A stretch of DNA of 64,000 nt from Zhuqueibacter pondensis. GTDB lineage: Bacteria; Zhuqueibacterota; Zhuqueibacteria; Zhuqueibacterales; Zhuqueibacteraceae. Shown here piece after piece: positions 45,175-53,077 of the stretch. Position numbers and translations under genes: made by a program. Each line of letters begins with the position of its first letter. Within the stretch, counting starts at the first letter, position 1. Location of the stretch: positions 21,204-85,203 of the forward strand of contig JAPDQK010000020.1 in assembly GCA_034505955.1 (NCBI GenBank), read 5' to 3'. The notes under the pieces are model-generated. The model was not told the origin of the DNA, did no database searches, and saw nothing but the letters and a program-made list of their open reading frames with translations.

Positions 45175-45587
45175 TGCTCAGGCTCTATTGCCGGTTGATT
45201 GGACATGCCCAAATACCATTCGTGTTCGTGCACGGGCAGATATTGCACAAAAGGATATTTGATGCCGCGCCGCCGGGCTTCGGCATACACTTCTTTTGCG
45301 CTTTTGTTCACGGCAATCATTTCATAGCCCCACAGCGCAACGTGCTCGCCGCGGTGCTGATCCCAAAAATCCGGATGATCGAGCAGCCATTGCATTTCCG
45401 CCTCGCGGCTGGCTGGAATCCGGTCGCGGGCAGATTCTTGAGCGGTTTCAACAGTCGGGACAGGTGTGCCATCAGCTTCACTTTCACGCTCGGGCTCGCG
45501 CTTTAAAAGCTCTGCTAAACGCAAACGCTCTTTGCGCGGCAGTCGCTGTGCCGCCGTCAAAATTTCTTCAACCGTTGTTTGAGACAT
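45171..45587 (-). CDS. DUF5678-like protein (pair B)
   Basis: 138 aa. The N-terminal helix TTVEEILTAAQRLPRKERLRLAELLKRE is of the kind seen in addiction-module antitoxins; after an acidic linker, WLLDHPDFWDQHRGEHVALWGYEMIAVNKSAKEVYAEARRRGIKYPFVQYLP fits the DUF5678 pattern better than the pair-A protein. It is translated first, with ATGA overlap into the retropepsin-like gene. Function unknown. I infer a two-gene system from the recurrence; the N-terminal resemblance to antitoxins is suggestive only. Confidence 0.78.
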   Translation of the reverse strand: MSQTTVEEILTAAQRLPRKERLRLAELLKREPERESEADGTPVPTVETAQESARDRIPASREAEMQWLLDHPDFWDQHRGEHVALWGYEMIAVNKSAKEVYAEARRRGIKYPFVQYLPVHEHEWYLGMSNQPAIEPEQ

Positions 45588-46371
45588 GAGTATCCTTCGC
45601 CGAAAAGGTTATCTTTTTTTTCGAGAACGTTACACGTTTCATCTTGCGCGAGCCTGGCAAAAGGTGTAACCTGTAACGCTCTCAGTTTTTTGCTTTAGGG
45701 GCAAAGAAGGAGCTGTTAATAGATCAAAAGAGCTACATAAGGGAAATGTTCGTATAACCTCTGGCTATAATATAAGCAATCTATCGTCGATCTCCAACCC
45801 TTTTTGTGCATCTGTGTCCAAAACCCTCCAACTCCAATTCGACGCCCATCGAGATCATCGACTCAAGGCGGTGGAAAGCGTCATTCGTCTGCCCAACGGC
45901 CGCCGGAATTCAACGGTTCAAGCCCGATGCCCAAGTCGTGTTCTACTCCACGTTTCCGACTACGTTCAAAATCAAATTACCCAAAGTCATCGGCGACTAC
46001 AATCCCGACCGGGGGTTGATGGGGCACGACGAGACGAGCAAATTCGTTTTGCAGCTCATCCGTGAAACGCAATTCACGAGTGAAGCGCATTTGCGTTTAC
46101 CCCACAAGAAGCGTAAAGTTATTTGTGCCCGCAAGCACTTTCGCAGCATGAATATCGATTATCGCCCCATCTTTCCGGGGTTTGCAGCTTGGTGACATTC
46201 TGAAAATGAAGTAGCGACGCAGGGATTGCTTAATATTGGCAAGATTGAAAAAGATCAGCGCTCACCGCAAGCCAAAGCTGAAACACTAGGGGTGATATAT
46301 AACGCTGAATTTTCTATAGCGGCTGCAAAAAGAGAAGCCGTCACGTGTCAGAGACGAGCTCGATTTTATTT
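45588..46371. other. Non-genic interval with Res remnant
   Basis: 784 bp between the DUF5678-like start and the end of the PemK/MazF gene. Apart from the two-ended Res remnant at 45814-46195 no structure was recognised; 45640-45680 contains a short inverted pair around GTTACACGTTT/GTGTAACCTGTAACG. Confidence 0.5.
45814..46195 (+). pseudogene. Remnant of a second type III Res gene: N- and C-terminal ends joined by a large deletion
   Basis: GTG 45814 opens a frame MSKTLQLQFDAHRDHRLKAVESVIRL, the pattern that begins another branch of Res proteins. About 30 codons later the sequence continues in a different frame with KPDAQVVFYSTFPTTFKIKLPKVIGDYNPDRGL...VLQLIRET...HLRLPHKKRKVICARKHFRSMNIDYRPI, the C-terminal endonuclease end of the same kind of protein. 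All helicase motifs are missing. The nuclease ETKG motif has become ETQF. So about 800 codons have been deleted. Both halves are short, and the match is by pattern. Confidence 0.6.
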
Positions 46372-46698
46372 TCATGACAACTCCAAAGCCGCTTTCAGCG
46401 CAGTATCGAGGAGTTTTATCTTCGCACTGGAAAGGGAGCCTACATAATCGGTCAGCTTGCCTTTTGGAATACTGACCAACTCATCGCAATGAATGCTGCT
46501 GGTGTGCTTAAGACCTTCGTCAACACCAATCTCAACTTGAGTCGAAAAGCCATCGTGAACGGAATAGACCGGCGCGCAAATCACAGTAGAAAAACGCGAG
46601 TCGATCAGCAACTGGCGACTCACCACGACGAACACCCGAGATTTTTTCGGGTCTTCAGCCGAACCTTTGTAAACTCGATAAAGTTCGCCTCGTTTCAC
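46372..46698 (-). CDS. PemK/MazF-family endoribonuclease toxin
   Basis: 108 aa. MKRGELYRVYKGSAEDPKKSRVFVVVSRQLLID is the MazF/PemK opening, followed by VICAPVYSV, TQVEIGVDEGLKHTSSIHCDELVSIPKGKL (the SSIHCDEL block is typical) and a final helix. It cuts mRNA at short sites. The start overlaps the antitoxin stop by four bases (46695-46698), so translation is coupled. It lies at the right edge of the defence island. Confidence 0.9.
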   Translation of the reverse strand: MKRGELYRVYKGSAEDPKKSRVFVVVSRQLLIDSRFSTVICAPVYSVHDGFSTQVEIGVDEGLKHTSSIHCDELVSIPKGKLTDYVGSLSSAKIKLLDTALKAALELS

Positions 46699-46931
46699 AG
46701 TTCCATCTGATAAGTAAGAACGTCCTCGGCTTCCTGATTGAGCCGATCGGCGTTGCGATTGATCGCCTCGAGCTCGTGTATGTCGTAAGTTTTCCGCCTC
46801 TCATTGGCAAGAAAACGGCGCAGCACCTCTTCGATCAGCTCTGAAAGCGAACTGTAGCCGTCGGCACTTAAAATGTGCTCGAGCGCTTGCAAAAGCTCCG
46901 GTTCAAGGGAAATTGTGGTTTCGATTTTCAT
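46695..46931 (-). CDS. Ribbon-helix-helix antitoxin of the PemK/MazF toxin
   Basis: 78 aa. MKIETTISLEPELLQALEHILSADGYSSLSELIEEVLRRFLANERR is a ribbon-helix-helix/MetJ-Arc-type DNA-binding start, and the acidic remainder (RNADRLNQEAEDVLTYQMEL) is the likely toxin-binding tail. First gene of a two-gene operon with the toxin, ATGA-overlapping. Probably autorepresses the operon. A run of A residues precedes the ATG rather than a clear ribosome-binding site. Confidence 0.86.
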   Translation of the reverse strand: MKIETTISLEPELLQALEHILSADGYSSLSELIEEVLRRFLANERRKTYDIHELEAINRNADRLNQEAEDVLTYQMEL

Positions 46932-47273
46932 ATGAAAAATTTAAGTAAAAAACGCGATATTTACAAGCTTTTTTCCTGAGTAGGAAAGCCTCATGCTCAC
47001 CCACGACCTCATCGACAATCGCAACGAGAAATTGGTCAACCACAATCAATCGCGTTTCGACAAATCTGCCGAGCGCTTCGACAAAAACGCCGAGAAGATG
47101 GCGAGGGAATTGATGGTCTCCCCTAATCATTGCCCCTCCATAACTCACTTAATCTCCTGAAGTAAAAGCAAGCCAACGTGATCCAGAAAAATTTGGCACG
47201 GCAATTGAACAAGCCAGAGACAGAAGTTCAAAGGACAGATCAACAAAACAAAATTCAATTCAAGGAGGTTACC
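46932..47273. other. Intergenic stretch before the exported-protein operon
   Basis: 342 bp. Contains a possible 55-codon gene (46993-47160) and, directly upstream of the first operon gene, the ribosome-binding site CAAGGAGG (47261-47268). No clear promoter pair found. Confidence 0.45.
46993..47160 (+). CDS. Possible small coiled-coil protein
   Basis: 55 codons: MLTHDLIDNRNEKLVNHNQSRFDKSAERFDKNAEKM..., with the repeated RFDKSAERFDKNAEKM element. AGGAA precedes the ATG. It could be the broken 5' end of a longer coiled-coil protein; no family recognised. Confidence 0.32.
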   Translation: MLTHDLIDNRNEKLVNHNQSRFDKSAERFDKNAEKMARELMVSPNHCPSITHLIS

Positions 47274-47675
47274 ATGAAACGCATTCTGTCTCTCGCAACC
47301 GTGTTCGCGCTCGTGATGCTGTTCGGTTTTCTCGTCAACGAGCCAGCGAATGCGCAAACTCCCGGCAACGCCAACGGCAAAGCCAGGATGTTTTCGTTTG
47401 GTCCATTCGATGATGACGGCGACGGCATTCCGAACTGCGACGATCCCGATTACGTGAAGCCGAAAGACGGCACCGGTCGCCAATTCGGCAAGACCAATGG
47501 CGGAGCGAAATTCGGAAATGGCAAACGCGGCGGCTATGGCCCCGGCGACGGCACGGGCAATCAAGGCATCGGCCCGCGTGACGGCTCGGGCTACGGTCCA
47601 GGCAATGGCACCGGCACCGGAGTGTGTGACGGTACCGGCCCCAAAGGCAAAGTCGAACGTCGTGGACGCCGTTAA
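47274..47675 (+). CDS. Exported glycine-rich protein with calcium-loop-like motif (operon gene 1)
   Basis: 133 aa. Signal peptide MKRILSLATVFALVMLFGFLVNEPANA, then SFGPFDDDGDGIPNCDDPDYV, an Asp-rich loop of the thrombospondin-3/dockerin kind, then a Gly/Asn-rich tail with repeated GDGTGNQGIG, DGSGYGPGNG and CDGTGPKG units. No enzyme motif. Strong AAGGAGG before ATG 47274. First of four co-oriented genes ending at 49776, all exported or outer-membrane; a role in metal binding or cell-surface structure is an inference. Confidence 0.8.
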   Translation: MKRILSLATVFALVMLFGFLVNEPANAQTPGNANGKARMFSFGPFDDDGDGIPNCDDPDYVKPKDGTGRQFGKTNGGAKFGNGKRGGYGPGDGTGNQGIGPRDGSGYGPGNGTGTGVCDGTGPKGKVERRGRR

Positions 47676-47689
47676 CGGAAATCTTGAAT

Positions 47690-47722
47690 GATCGTCCGGG
47701 CACTCGGAGAGTCCGGACGATC
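47690..47722 (+). promoter_or_regulatory. Intra-operon hairpin between genes 1 and 2
   Basis: GATCGTCCGG (47690-47699) pairs perfectly with CCGGACGATC (47713-47722), followed by GATTTTC. It may act as an attenuator, partial terminator or RNase processing site controlling gene stoichiometry. Confidence 0.6.
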
Positions 47723-47744
47723 GATTTTCATCAGGAGATGAGAA

Positions 47745-48176
47745 ATGAAAGCGAAATCAATTTTGATGATGGTTGCCGCAATGCTGTTGAGTGTGTCGCT
47801 GGTGTTCGCGCAAGCAGGGCGCTCACAAGGCGCTTCCGAACGCTTCGATAAAGATGAGGTAAAAACAATCAGTGGGACGATAACCAAAGTCGATCATCCG
47901 TATGCCACGCTCAAAGCCGAGGATGGCAAAGAGTATCAAGTGCACATGGGGCCATACTGGTATTGGCAGCGGGAAAAGTATGAGCTGAAAACGAATGAGA
48001 AAGCACAGATTAAAGGTGAGATCGACAATGTGAAAGGCACGCTGCACTTGTATCCGTGGGAAATTGTGCAGGACGGCAAGACCATGAAATTTGCCGATGA
48101 TGACGGCGTGCCGGATTGGGCGGGTGGAAGGCACGGAGGCTGCTGCCAGCATGGCAAAGGACGAGGAAAGCGCTAA
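47745..48176 (+). CDS. Exported protein with small beta domain and Cys/His-rich tail (operon gene 2)
   Basis: 143 aa. Signal peptide MKAKSILMMVAAMLLSVSLVFA; core KTISGTITKVDHPYATLKAEDGKEYQVHMGPYWYWQREKYELKTNEKAQIKGEIDNVKG looks like a small beta-barrel (OB-like) domain; the tail GGRHGGCCQHGKGRGKR offers Cys and His for metal binding. GGAGATGAG precedes ATG 47745. Follows the hairpin at 47690 and precedes another at 48186. Function unknown; metal handling at the periplasm is a guess based on the tail. Confidence 0.78.
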   Translation: MKAKSILMMVAAMLLSVSLVFAQAGRSQGASERFDKDEVKTISGTITKVDHPYATLKAEDGKEYQVHMGPYWYWQREKYELKTNEKAQIKGEIDNVKGTLHLYPWEIVQDGKTMKFADDDGVPDWAGGRHGGCCQHGKGRGKR

Positions 48177-48185
48177 AAATTTTTC

Positions 48186-48219
48186 GCGTGGATGCCCGCA
48201 AAGATCGCGGGCATCACGC
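48186..48219 (+). promoter_or_regulatory. Intra-operon hairpin between genes 2 and 3
   Basis: GCGTGGATGCCCGC (48186-48199) pairs with GCGGGCATCACGC (48207-48219), 13 pairs with one bulged C. Gene 3's ribosome-binding site GGAGGTG follows at once, so it may affect processing or translation. Confidence 0.6.
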
Positions 48220-48235
48220 ATTTGGAGGTGACCTC

Positions 48236-48646
48236 ATGAAAACCATATTCAAGACCCTACTCGCATTGGCTCTTATGACGAGCCCAGCGTGGGCGCAAAC
48301 GGCGGCAGATACGACAAAGTCGCACAAGCAAATTTCGGCCGATACTTCCGCAGCACATGCAGCAAAAAAGACCTCGGCCGATACGGCTGCTGCGAAAACA
48401 TCCGGAGCGCAGCGTTCCCAAGCCGGGTTTCGTGATGAAAATGGCAACGGCATTGACGACCACTTGGAGATGAGAGGAAAAGGCATGGGACGCGGCCGCG
48501 ATAAATTCATCGATGCCGATGGCGACGGCATTTGCGATGGCCGGGAAGCCGGGCTGGGGTTTCATCGTGGACAAGGCGGCAGCATCAAGCTTGGCGAGGG
48601 CAAAGGTGGTCGCGGCAAGAAAAATCAGTCACGAGGTGGAAAATGA
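48236..48646 (+). CDS. Exported protein with EF-hand/dockerin-like Asp loops (operon gene 3)
   Basis: 136 aa. Signal peptide MKTIFKTLLALALMTSPAWA; an Ala/Thr/Lys-rich low-complexity segment; two calcium-loop-like sequences DENGNGIDDHLE and DADGDGICDGRE; and a Gly/Lys tail. GGAGGTG stands just before ATG 48236. Its stop overlaps the start of the outer-membrane gene (ATGA at 48643), so the two are translationally coupled. Same loop chemistry as gene 1. No known family assigned. Confidence 0.8.
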   Translation: MKTIFKTLLALALMTSPAWAQTAADTTKSHKQISADTSAAHAAKKTSADTAAAKTSGAQRSQAGFRDENGNGIDDHLEMRGKGMGRGRDKFIDADGDGICDGREAGLGFHRGQGGSIKLGEGKGGRGKKNQSRGGK

Positions 48647-49776
48647 GACGCCTGCTCATGCTCACGTTGCTGTTTTCACTCGTGGCGCTGGGGCCCGGCG
48701 ATCCGGCGCTGGCACAATTCCGCCTCGGCGCGCAGCTCATGACGATGTACGACGACAACGTGAACAACAACTATCTCAGCATCACCGACCGGGTGGCGCT
48801 GTTGTCGTTGCGGATGGCGCGGGATTGGGAGGGCGAGCGTCACAATACGCAGATTTTTTACATCGGTAGTTGGAATTATTTCAACACGGTCAACGAGCGC
48901 GCTTTCCATTATCACGCTCTCGGACTGACTTACTCGCATCTGCTGGGACCAGAGCCACACACCACATTCAACACCGGTTTGACGTACAACTTTCGCGTCA
49001 ATCGCGCCAGCTACACATTTTACGATCATCAGCAGATTTCCGCCTACGCGAATCTCAGACATCATTTAGCCGAGAGAACGCTTGGCCGTCTCAGCTATAC
49101 TCTCCGTTATTTGGATTTCAGCGAGTTGGCGGACTTCAACTACGTCGAGCATTATGCGTTCGCGCAGTTGACCCAGTCATTCACCACCAAAACCACGCTC
49201 ATTCTGGAAACTGATCTCGGTATGAAAATTTATACCACGGCGAACGTCGAGGAATCGGGAGCAGGACGTGGATACGGCAGGCGCATAACCACTTCCACGC
49301 CGCGGGTGACGCAATGGGCCGGCATCGCGCGTTTGGGGCAAGGCCTTAGAGAGGGCACGGGCTTGAGTCTTACGGCCCAGTATCAGCGCAATCTGCAAAA
49401 AGAATCGCGTTATCTCTCTTCCGATTATGGCCTCATCTCCGATGACGAGCTGTTCGACGACCACTACGGATACGAAGGTTGGCAAACCAGCTTGATGCTG
49501 ACGCAACTTCTGCCGGCCGGGATGGTGATGAAGCTGGCGGCCAGTGTGCAAGACCGCCATTATTCCGAGCGCGCGGCGTATGATCTTTCCGGCAATCCAA
49601 TCGCGGACACCCGCGTGGACACGCGCAAGGCTTTCAGTGTGCACGTGGACAAATCTTTCAGGTCATTGGGTATCGTGTTGGGGTTGACGTATGATTACAT
49701 TCGCAATGCGTCCAATGATTTTTATTATGATTATAACAATCGCGCCATAACGATGCAGTTGTCAATTGGGCATTGA
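48643..49776 (+). CDS. Outer-membrane beta-barrel-like protein (operon gene 4)
   Basis: 377 aa. Signal peptide MRRLLMLTLLFSLVALGPGDPALA followed by alternating amphipathic strands rich in Tyr/Thr/Arg (LGAQLMTMYDDNVNNNYLS, TQIFYIGSWNYFNTVN, YSFTLRYLDFSE-like strands) and ending in AITMQLSIGH, a typical outer-membrane final strand. ATG 48643 overlaps the previous stop. No porin-family signature recognised. In this operon it may be the channel or receptor for the small exported proteins. Confidence 0.78.
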   Translation: MRRLLMLTLLFSLVALGPGDPALAQFRLGAQLMTMYDDNVNNNYLSITDRVALLSLRMARDWEGERHNTQIFYIGSWNYFNTVNERAFHYHALGLTYSHLLGPEPHTTFNTGLTYNFRVNRASYTFYDHQQISAYANLRHHLAERTLGRLSYTLRYLDFSELADFNYVEHYAFAQLTQSFTTKTTLILETDLGMKIYTTANVEESGAGRGYGRRITTSTPRVTQWAGIARLGQGLREGTGLSLTAQYQRNLQKESRYLSSDYGLISDDELFDDHYGYEGWQTSLMLTQLLPAGMVMKLAASVQDRHYSERAAYDLSGNPIADTRVDTRKAFSVHVDKSFRSLGIVLGLTYDYIRNASNDFYYDYNNRAITMQLSIGH

Positions 49777-49830
49777 GATAGCCAAACCTTGCCTTTGTCA
49801 AATTCCAAATTTCAAGAAAATTTTTTGCTT

Positions 49831-50739
49831 TCATTTAACCCCATTTTCTTCATCCTCCTCCACCCGTTGTCCGACGACCGATTCCATAAAATACATGTAT
49901 GCGTCCTCGAGATTCGGCGGCACGCTTTGCATGTCGTAACCGGGAATCGGCTCGCCCACGACACGCAGGAGCAGATTCGGTTGCTTGGGAATGGTTGAGA
50001 TGACTTGCATCCGCGAAGCGATTTGTGGAAACTCCGCCTCGTCACAGAGCACCTGCCAGACCTTGCCGATGGCTTTGGCGACCAATGTTTCCGGATGACC
50101 GTGGAACACGACTTTGCCGAGGGACAACACGGCCAACACCTCACAGGTGCTCGAAATATCGCCGACAATGTGGGTGCTCAGGATGATGATCTTGTCACGA
50201 CTGATCTCGGTGAGGAGATTGCGGAAACGAATGCGCTCCTCGGGATCGAGTCCGGTGGTCGGCTCGTCGACGATCAGCAGTCGCGGGTTGGCGATGAGCG
50301 CCTGCGCGATGCCGAGACGGCGCATCATGCCGCCGGAGTAAGTTTTGGTTTTGCGGTCACGCGCTTCGAGCAGGCCGACATTCGCCAGCGTTTCGTGCAC
50401 ACGTCTCTGCACATCCCGGCGGGGAACGCCATTCAATTTGGCGATATAAGTCAAGAACTCGGCGCCGGTGAGCTGCGGGTAAGCACCGAAGAACTGCGGC
50501 AAATATCCGAGCGAGGAGCGGATTTGCTGCCGGTGCGTTTGAATGTCCGCGCCGTCGATAAAGACTTCACCGGAGGTTGGCGTTTCCAGCGTCGCCAGAA
50601 TTTTCATCAGCGTGGTCTTGCCCGCGCCGTTCGGCCCGAGCAGACCGAACATGCCGGTGGCGATTTCCAGGTTGACGTCTTGCAAAGCGTGGACGCCGCC
50701 GGGATAAGTCTTGTTGAGACCGCGAATCTGGATGGGCAT
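49831..50739 (-). CDS. ABC transporter ATP-binding protein (no permease nearby)
   Basis: 302 aa. Walker A LGPNGAGKTT, Q-loop, signature YSGGM, Walker B LLIVDEPTTGLDPEER and the H-loop ILSTHIV are all intact. The C-terminal 80 residues are an accessory region of the ABC-2 exporter type (CcmA/NatA-like). It probably drives a membrane permease encoded elsewhere, as no such gene lies within the window; the neighbours are the exported-protein operon on the other strand and parA. Start ATG 50739. Confidence 0.92.
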   Translation of the reverse strand: MPIQIRGLNKTYPGGVHALQDVNLEIATGMFGLLGPNGAGKTTLMKILATLETPTSGEVFIDGADIQTHRQQIRSSLGYLPQFFGAYPQLTGAEFLTYIAKLNGVPRRDVQRRVHETLANVGLLEARDRKTKTYSGGMMRRLGIAQALIANPRLLIVDEPTTGLDPEERIRFRNLLTEISRDKIIILSTHIVGDISSTCEVLAVLSLGKVVFHGHPETLVAKAIGKVWQVLCDEAEFPQIASRMQVISTIPKQPNLLLRVVGEPIPGYDMQSVPPNLEDAYMYFMESVVGQRVEEDEENGVK

Positions 50740-51049
50740 GCGTTTTTTACTGCAATTTTTGTCAGAGGTTGCGATGCTTTTGTTACATTTTACGCAAACC
50801 TGTCGTCAATTTCAAACAAAAAATGCCGTTGCAGAATTTCTCATGGTGTTGTGGAGTGGGTGCTGGTGAAAAATTTCGTTTGAAATTTTTAGTTGACTCA
50901 AAATTCGACTTGATTTTGAGCGGATTATGCGTTAACTTTTTAAGGATTTATTCGTCAGGTTTCAATCTGGTTATCCCAGCGAAGGTTCCGGATTTTTTGG
51001 GACAGGCGCTCGCGCAGTTATCCTGAGAGGGAAAAGGAACGGAGAAGAA
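50740..51049. other. Intergenic stretch upstream of parA
   Basis: 310 bp, AT-rich, with a small inverted repeat CTCAAAAT/ATTTTGAG (50897-50920). No parS-like (TGTTTCACGTGAAACA) site seen. Confidence 0.5.
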
Positions 51050-51850
51050 GTGGCCAAAACCATTTCCATATCGAATCAGAAGGGCGGCGTCGGCAAGACC
51101 ACCACGGCGGTCAATTTGGCTGCCTGTATTGCGGTCGCCGAATATAACGTATTGCTGGTGGATATTGATCCGCAGGCCAATTCCACGAGCGGGGTGGGCA
51201 TTGATCCACGCAAAGTGCGCAACAGCATTTATGAAGTCTTGATTAATGACCTCGATGTCAATCAAGCGATCATCAATACGCAATTGCAGTATCTCGATTT
51301 GCTGCCTTCGCATGTGCGTCTGGTCGGTGCGGAGCTCGAGTTGGTTGGCGCGATTTCGCGCGAGAAAATTTTGGAACGGGCACTCGCCAACCTGAAAAAG
51401 CAATACGATTTCATTTTTATTGATTGTCCGCCTTCGCTCGGTTTGCTGACCCTCAATGCTCTGACCGCTGCCGACTCGGTGCTCATTCCGATTCAATGTG
51501 AATATTATGCCCTGGAAGGCTTGAGCCAACTGCTGAATACTGTTCGTTTGGTGCAGAAGCATCTCAATACCCGATTGGAAATCGAAGGGGTGGTGTTGAC
51601 GATGTACGATGGCCGCCTGAATTTGAGCCGGCAGGTGGCTGAAGACGTCCGCAAATATTTTGGCGACAAAGTTTTTAAATCCGTCATTTTGCGCAATGTG
51701 CGCCTCAGCGAGGCGCCGAGCCACGGCAAGCCGATCATTCTTTATGATGCGGTTTGCAGCGGCGCGGAAAATTACATGAACCTGGCCACAGAGATTTTGC
51801 AAAATGGTTACGAAAAGATTGGGAAGAGGGTTGCAGGCGCTCATTCCTGA
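51050..51850 (+). CDS. parA: Chromosome-partitioning ATPase ParA/Soj
   Basis: 266 aa. Deviant Walker A KGGVGKTT (residues 11-18) right at the N-terminus, DIDPQANS, FIDCPPSLG and LTMYDGRLNLSRQVAEDVR, all standard for chromosomal Soj. It forms ATP-dependent dimers on DNA and moves ParB-parS complexes. Start GTG 51050 with GGAG upstream. Its last 47 nt are shared with the parB reading frame. Confidence 0.96.
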   Translation: MAKTISISNQKGGVGKTTTAVNLAACIAVAEYNVLLVDIDPQANSTSGVGIDPRKVRNSIYEVLINDLDVNQAIINTQLQYLDLLPSHVRLVGAELELVGAISREKILERALANLKKQYDFIFIDCPPSLGLLTLNALTAADSVLIPIQCEYYALEGLSQLLNTVRLVQKHLNTRLEIEGVVLTMYDGRLNLSRQVAEDVRKYFGDKVFKSVILRNVRLSEAPSHGKPIILYDAVCSGAENYMNLATEILQNGYEKIGKRVAGAHS

Positions 51851-52661
51851 TTTGAGCGTCGAAGATAATCACGCGCAGGCCGGTTCTATCCAAGAGATAG
51901 AAATTTCCCGTATTGTTGCCAATCCCTTTCAACCCCGTACCAATTTTGATCCGAAAACGCTCGAAGAGCTGAAGCAGTCCATTGCAGAAAATGGCCTGGT
52001 CACGCCGATAACAGTTCGTTCCCACAACAATGGTTACCAGTTGATTGCCGGCGAACGGCGATTGCGCGCGGTACAGGAGCTGGGTTACATGCGCATCCCG
52101 GCTTACGTCATGGAGATTCATGATGACCGCCAGTTGCTCGAGATGGCACTCATTGAAAATGTCCAACGTGAAGATCTCAATCCCATCGAAGAGGCCCTTG
52201 GTTATCAGCGCTTGATTGATGAATGCGATCTCACTCAGGAGGCAGTCGCGCAAAAAGTAGGCAAGGACCGTGTGACCATCGCGAATGCCCTGCGCCTGTT
52301 AAAGTTGCCGGACTCGATTCAAGATAGTCTGCGGAAGGGAGAGTTGACCGCCGGTCATGCGCGCGCCTTGCTCGGCCTGCCTGAGCGTAAGCAACAAATC
52401 GAGTTGTGGAAGAAGACACTCAAAAGCCAATTGAGTGTCAGGCAGGTCGAGAAATTGGTGCAGCACGCCACTCGGCCCAAGGCCGCCGCCAAAAAGAAGC
52501 CGACCGTGCCTTATGAGATTCGCGAGGTGGAGGACCGATTGCGGAGAATATTCGGAACGCAAGTTCGAATCCACTTGCAAGGCAAGGGCGGAAGGATCGA
52601 ATTGGAATTTTATTCCGAAAATGACCTCGAACGCCTGCTCGAGCTGATGCAAAAAATCTAA
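51804..52661 (+). CDS. parB: Chromosome-partitioning protein ParB/Spo0J
   Basis: 285 aa. N-terminal VTKRLGRGLQALIPD contains the ParA-stimulating basic motif; ParB/Srx CTPase fold with box IAGERRLRAV (GERR 83-86) and NVQREDLNPIEEA; helix-turn-helix LTQEAVAQKVGKDRVTIANALRLLKLP; C-terminal dimerisation segment. ATG 51804 lies inside the end of parA, giving a 47-nt overlap, more than the common few bases. No parS site was found in the window. Confidence 0.96.
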   Translation: MVTKRLGRGLQALIPDLSVEDNHAQAGSIQEIEISRIVANPFQPRTNFDPKTLEELKQSIAENGLVTPITVRSHNNGYQLIAGERRLRAVQELGYMRIPAYVMEIHDDRQLLEMALIENVQREDLNPIEEALGYQRLIDECDLTQEAVAQKVGKDRVTIANALRLLKLPDSIQDSLRKGELTAGHARALLGLPERKQQIELWKKTLKSQLSVRQVEKLVQHATRPKAAAKKKPTVPYEIREVEDRLRRIFGTQVRIHLQGKGGRIELEFYSENDLERLLELMQKI

Positions 52662-52716
52662 AGCACAAATTCATGGTGATGACTGATTTGCTGGGGGAAT
52701 AGATAATTCCCACGAA

Positions 52717-52760
52717 TGTCATTCTGTAAAGACTGCGTTCGAGGATCTTCAAGACAATAT
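52717..52760 (+). repeat. Partial TGTCATTC-family repeat
   Basis: TGTCATTCTGTAAAGACTGCG at 52717 with GGATCTTCAAG following; matches the left arm of the elements at 2308 and 60722. No matching right arm. Confidence 0.55.
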
Positions 52761-52890
52761 GGTGCTCATATTGGTGAAGATGCGGAAGAGCCCTAGCCTG
52801 CGGCTGGCTACGCCTGTGGGGGCAAGCATGACCGGGTGGGGTATATGATCCACCATTCTGATGGAGATTAAAATTTAAGGCAGAAAGAAG

Positions 52891-52919
52891 TTGACTTTTT
52901 GATGTGAAATAATTATTTT
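52891..52919 (+). promoter_or_regulatory. Candidate sigma70 promoter for the M23 peptidase/bactofilin genes
   Basis: TTGACT (52891-52896), 17-bp spacer, TATTTT (52914-52919). The gene starts 158 bp downstream. Confidence 0.35.
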
Positions 52920-53077
52920 AAACTTTCCGGAAAATCTGCAACAAGAAGTGGAAGTCGATCGTCAGAAGATGGCAAGCCTGTCCGCAAACCGTGGCGATGT
53001 TGGGTATATGGTCTGCACGTTTTTGCAGGACAGGGGACAGGCAAGCGTTGGCCGGAGCTAACGGGTGGGCATGTTTT

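Larger units (their letters stand above)
52662..53077. other. Intergenic stretch with a TGTCATTC repeat and a predicted promoter
   Basis: 416 bp. Holds a partial TGTCATTC-family repeat (52717-52760) without a clear right arm, some GGCTACGCCTGTGG-like fragments, and the promoter at 52891-52919. Confidence 0.55.

Noticed and set aside
52555..52590. GTTCGAATCC box suggesting a tRNA T-arm
   Set aside because: It lies inside parB and no acceptor, D or anticodon stem can be folded around it.
51050..53077. parS sites or a replication origin near parAB
   Set aside because: No TGTTTCACGTGAAACA-like palindrome, no DnaA-box cluster and no dnaA/dnaN/gidA genes are visible.
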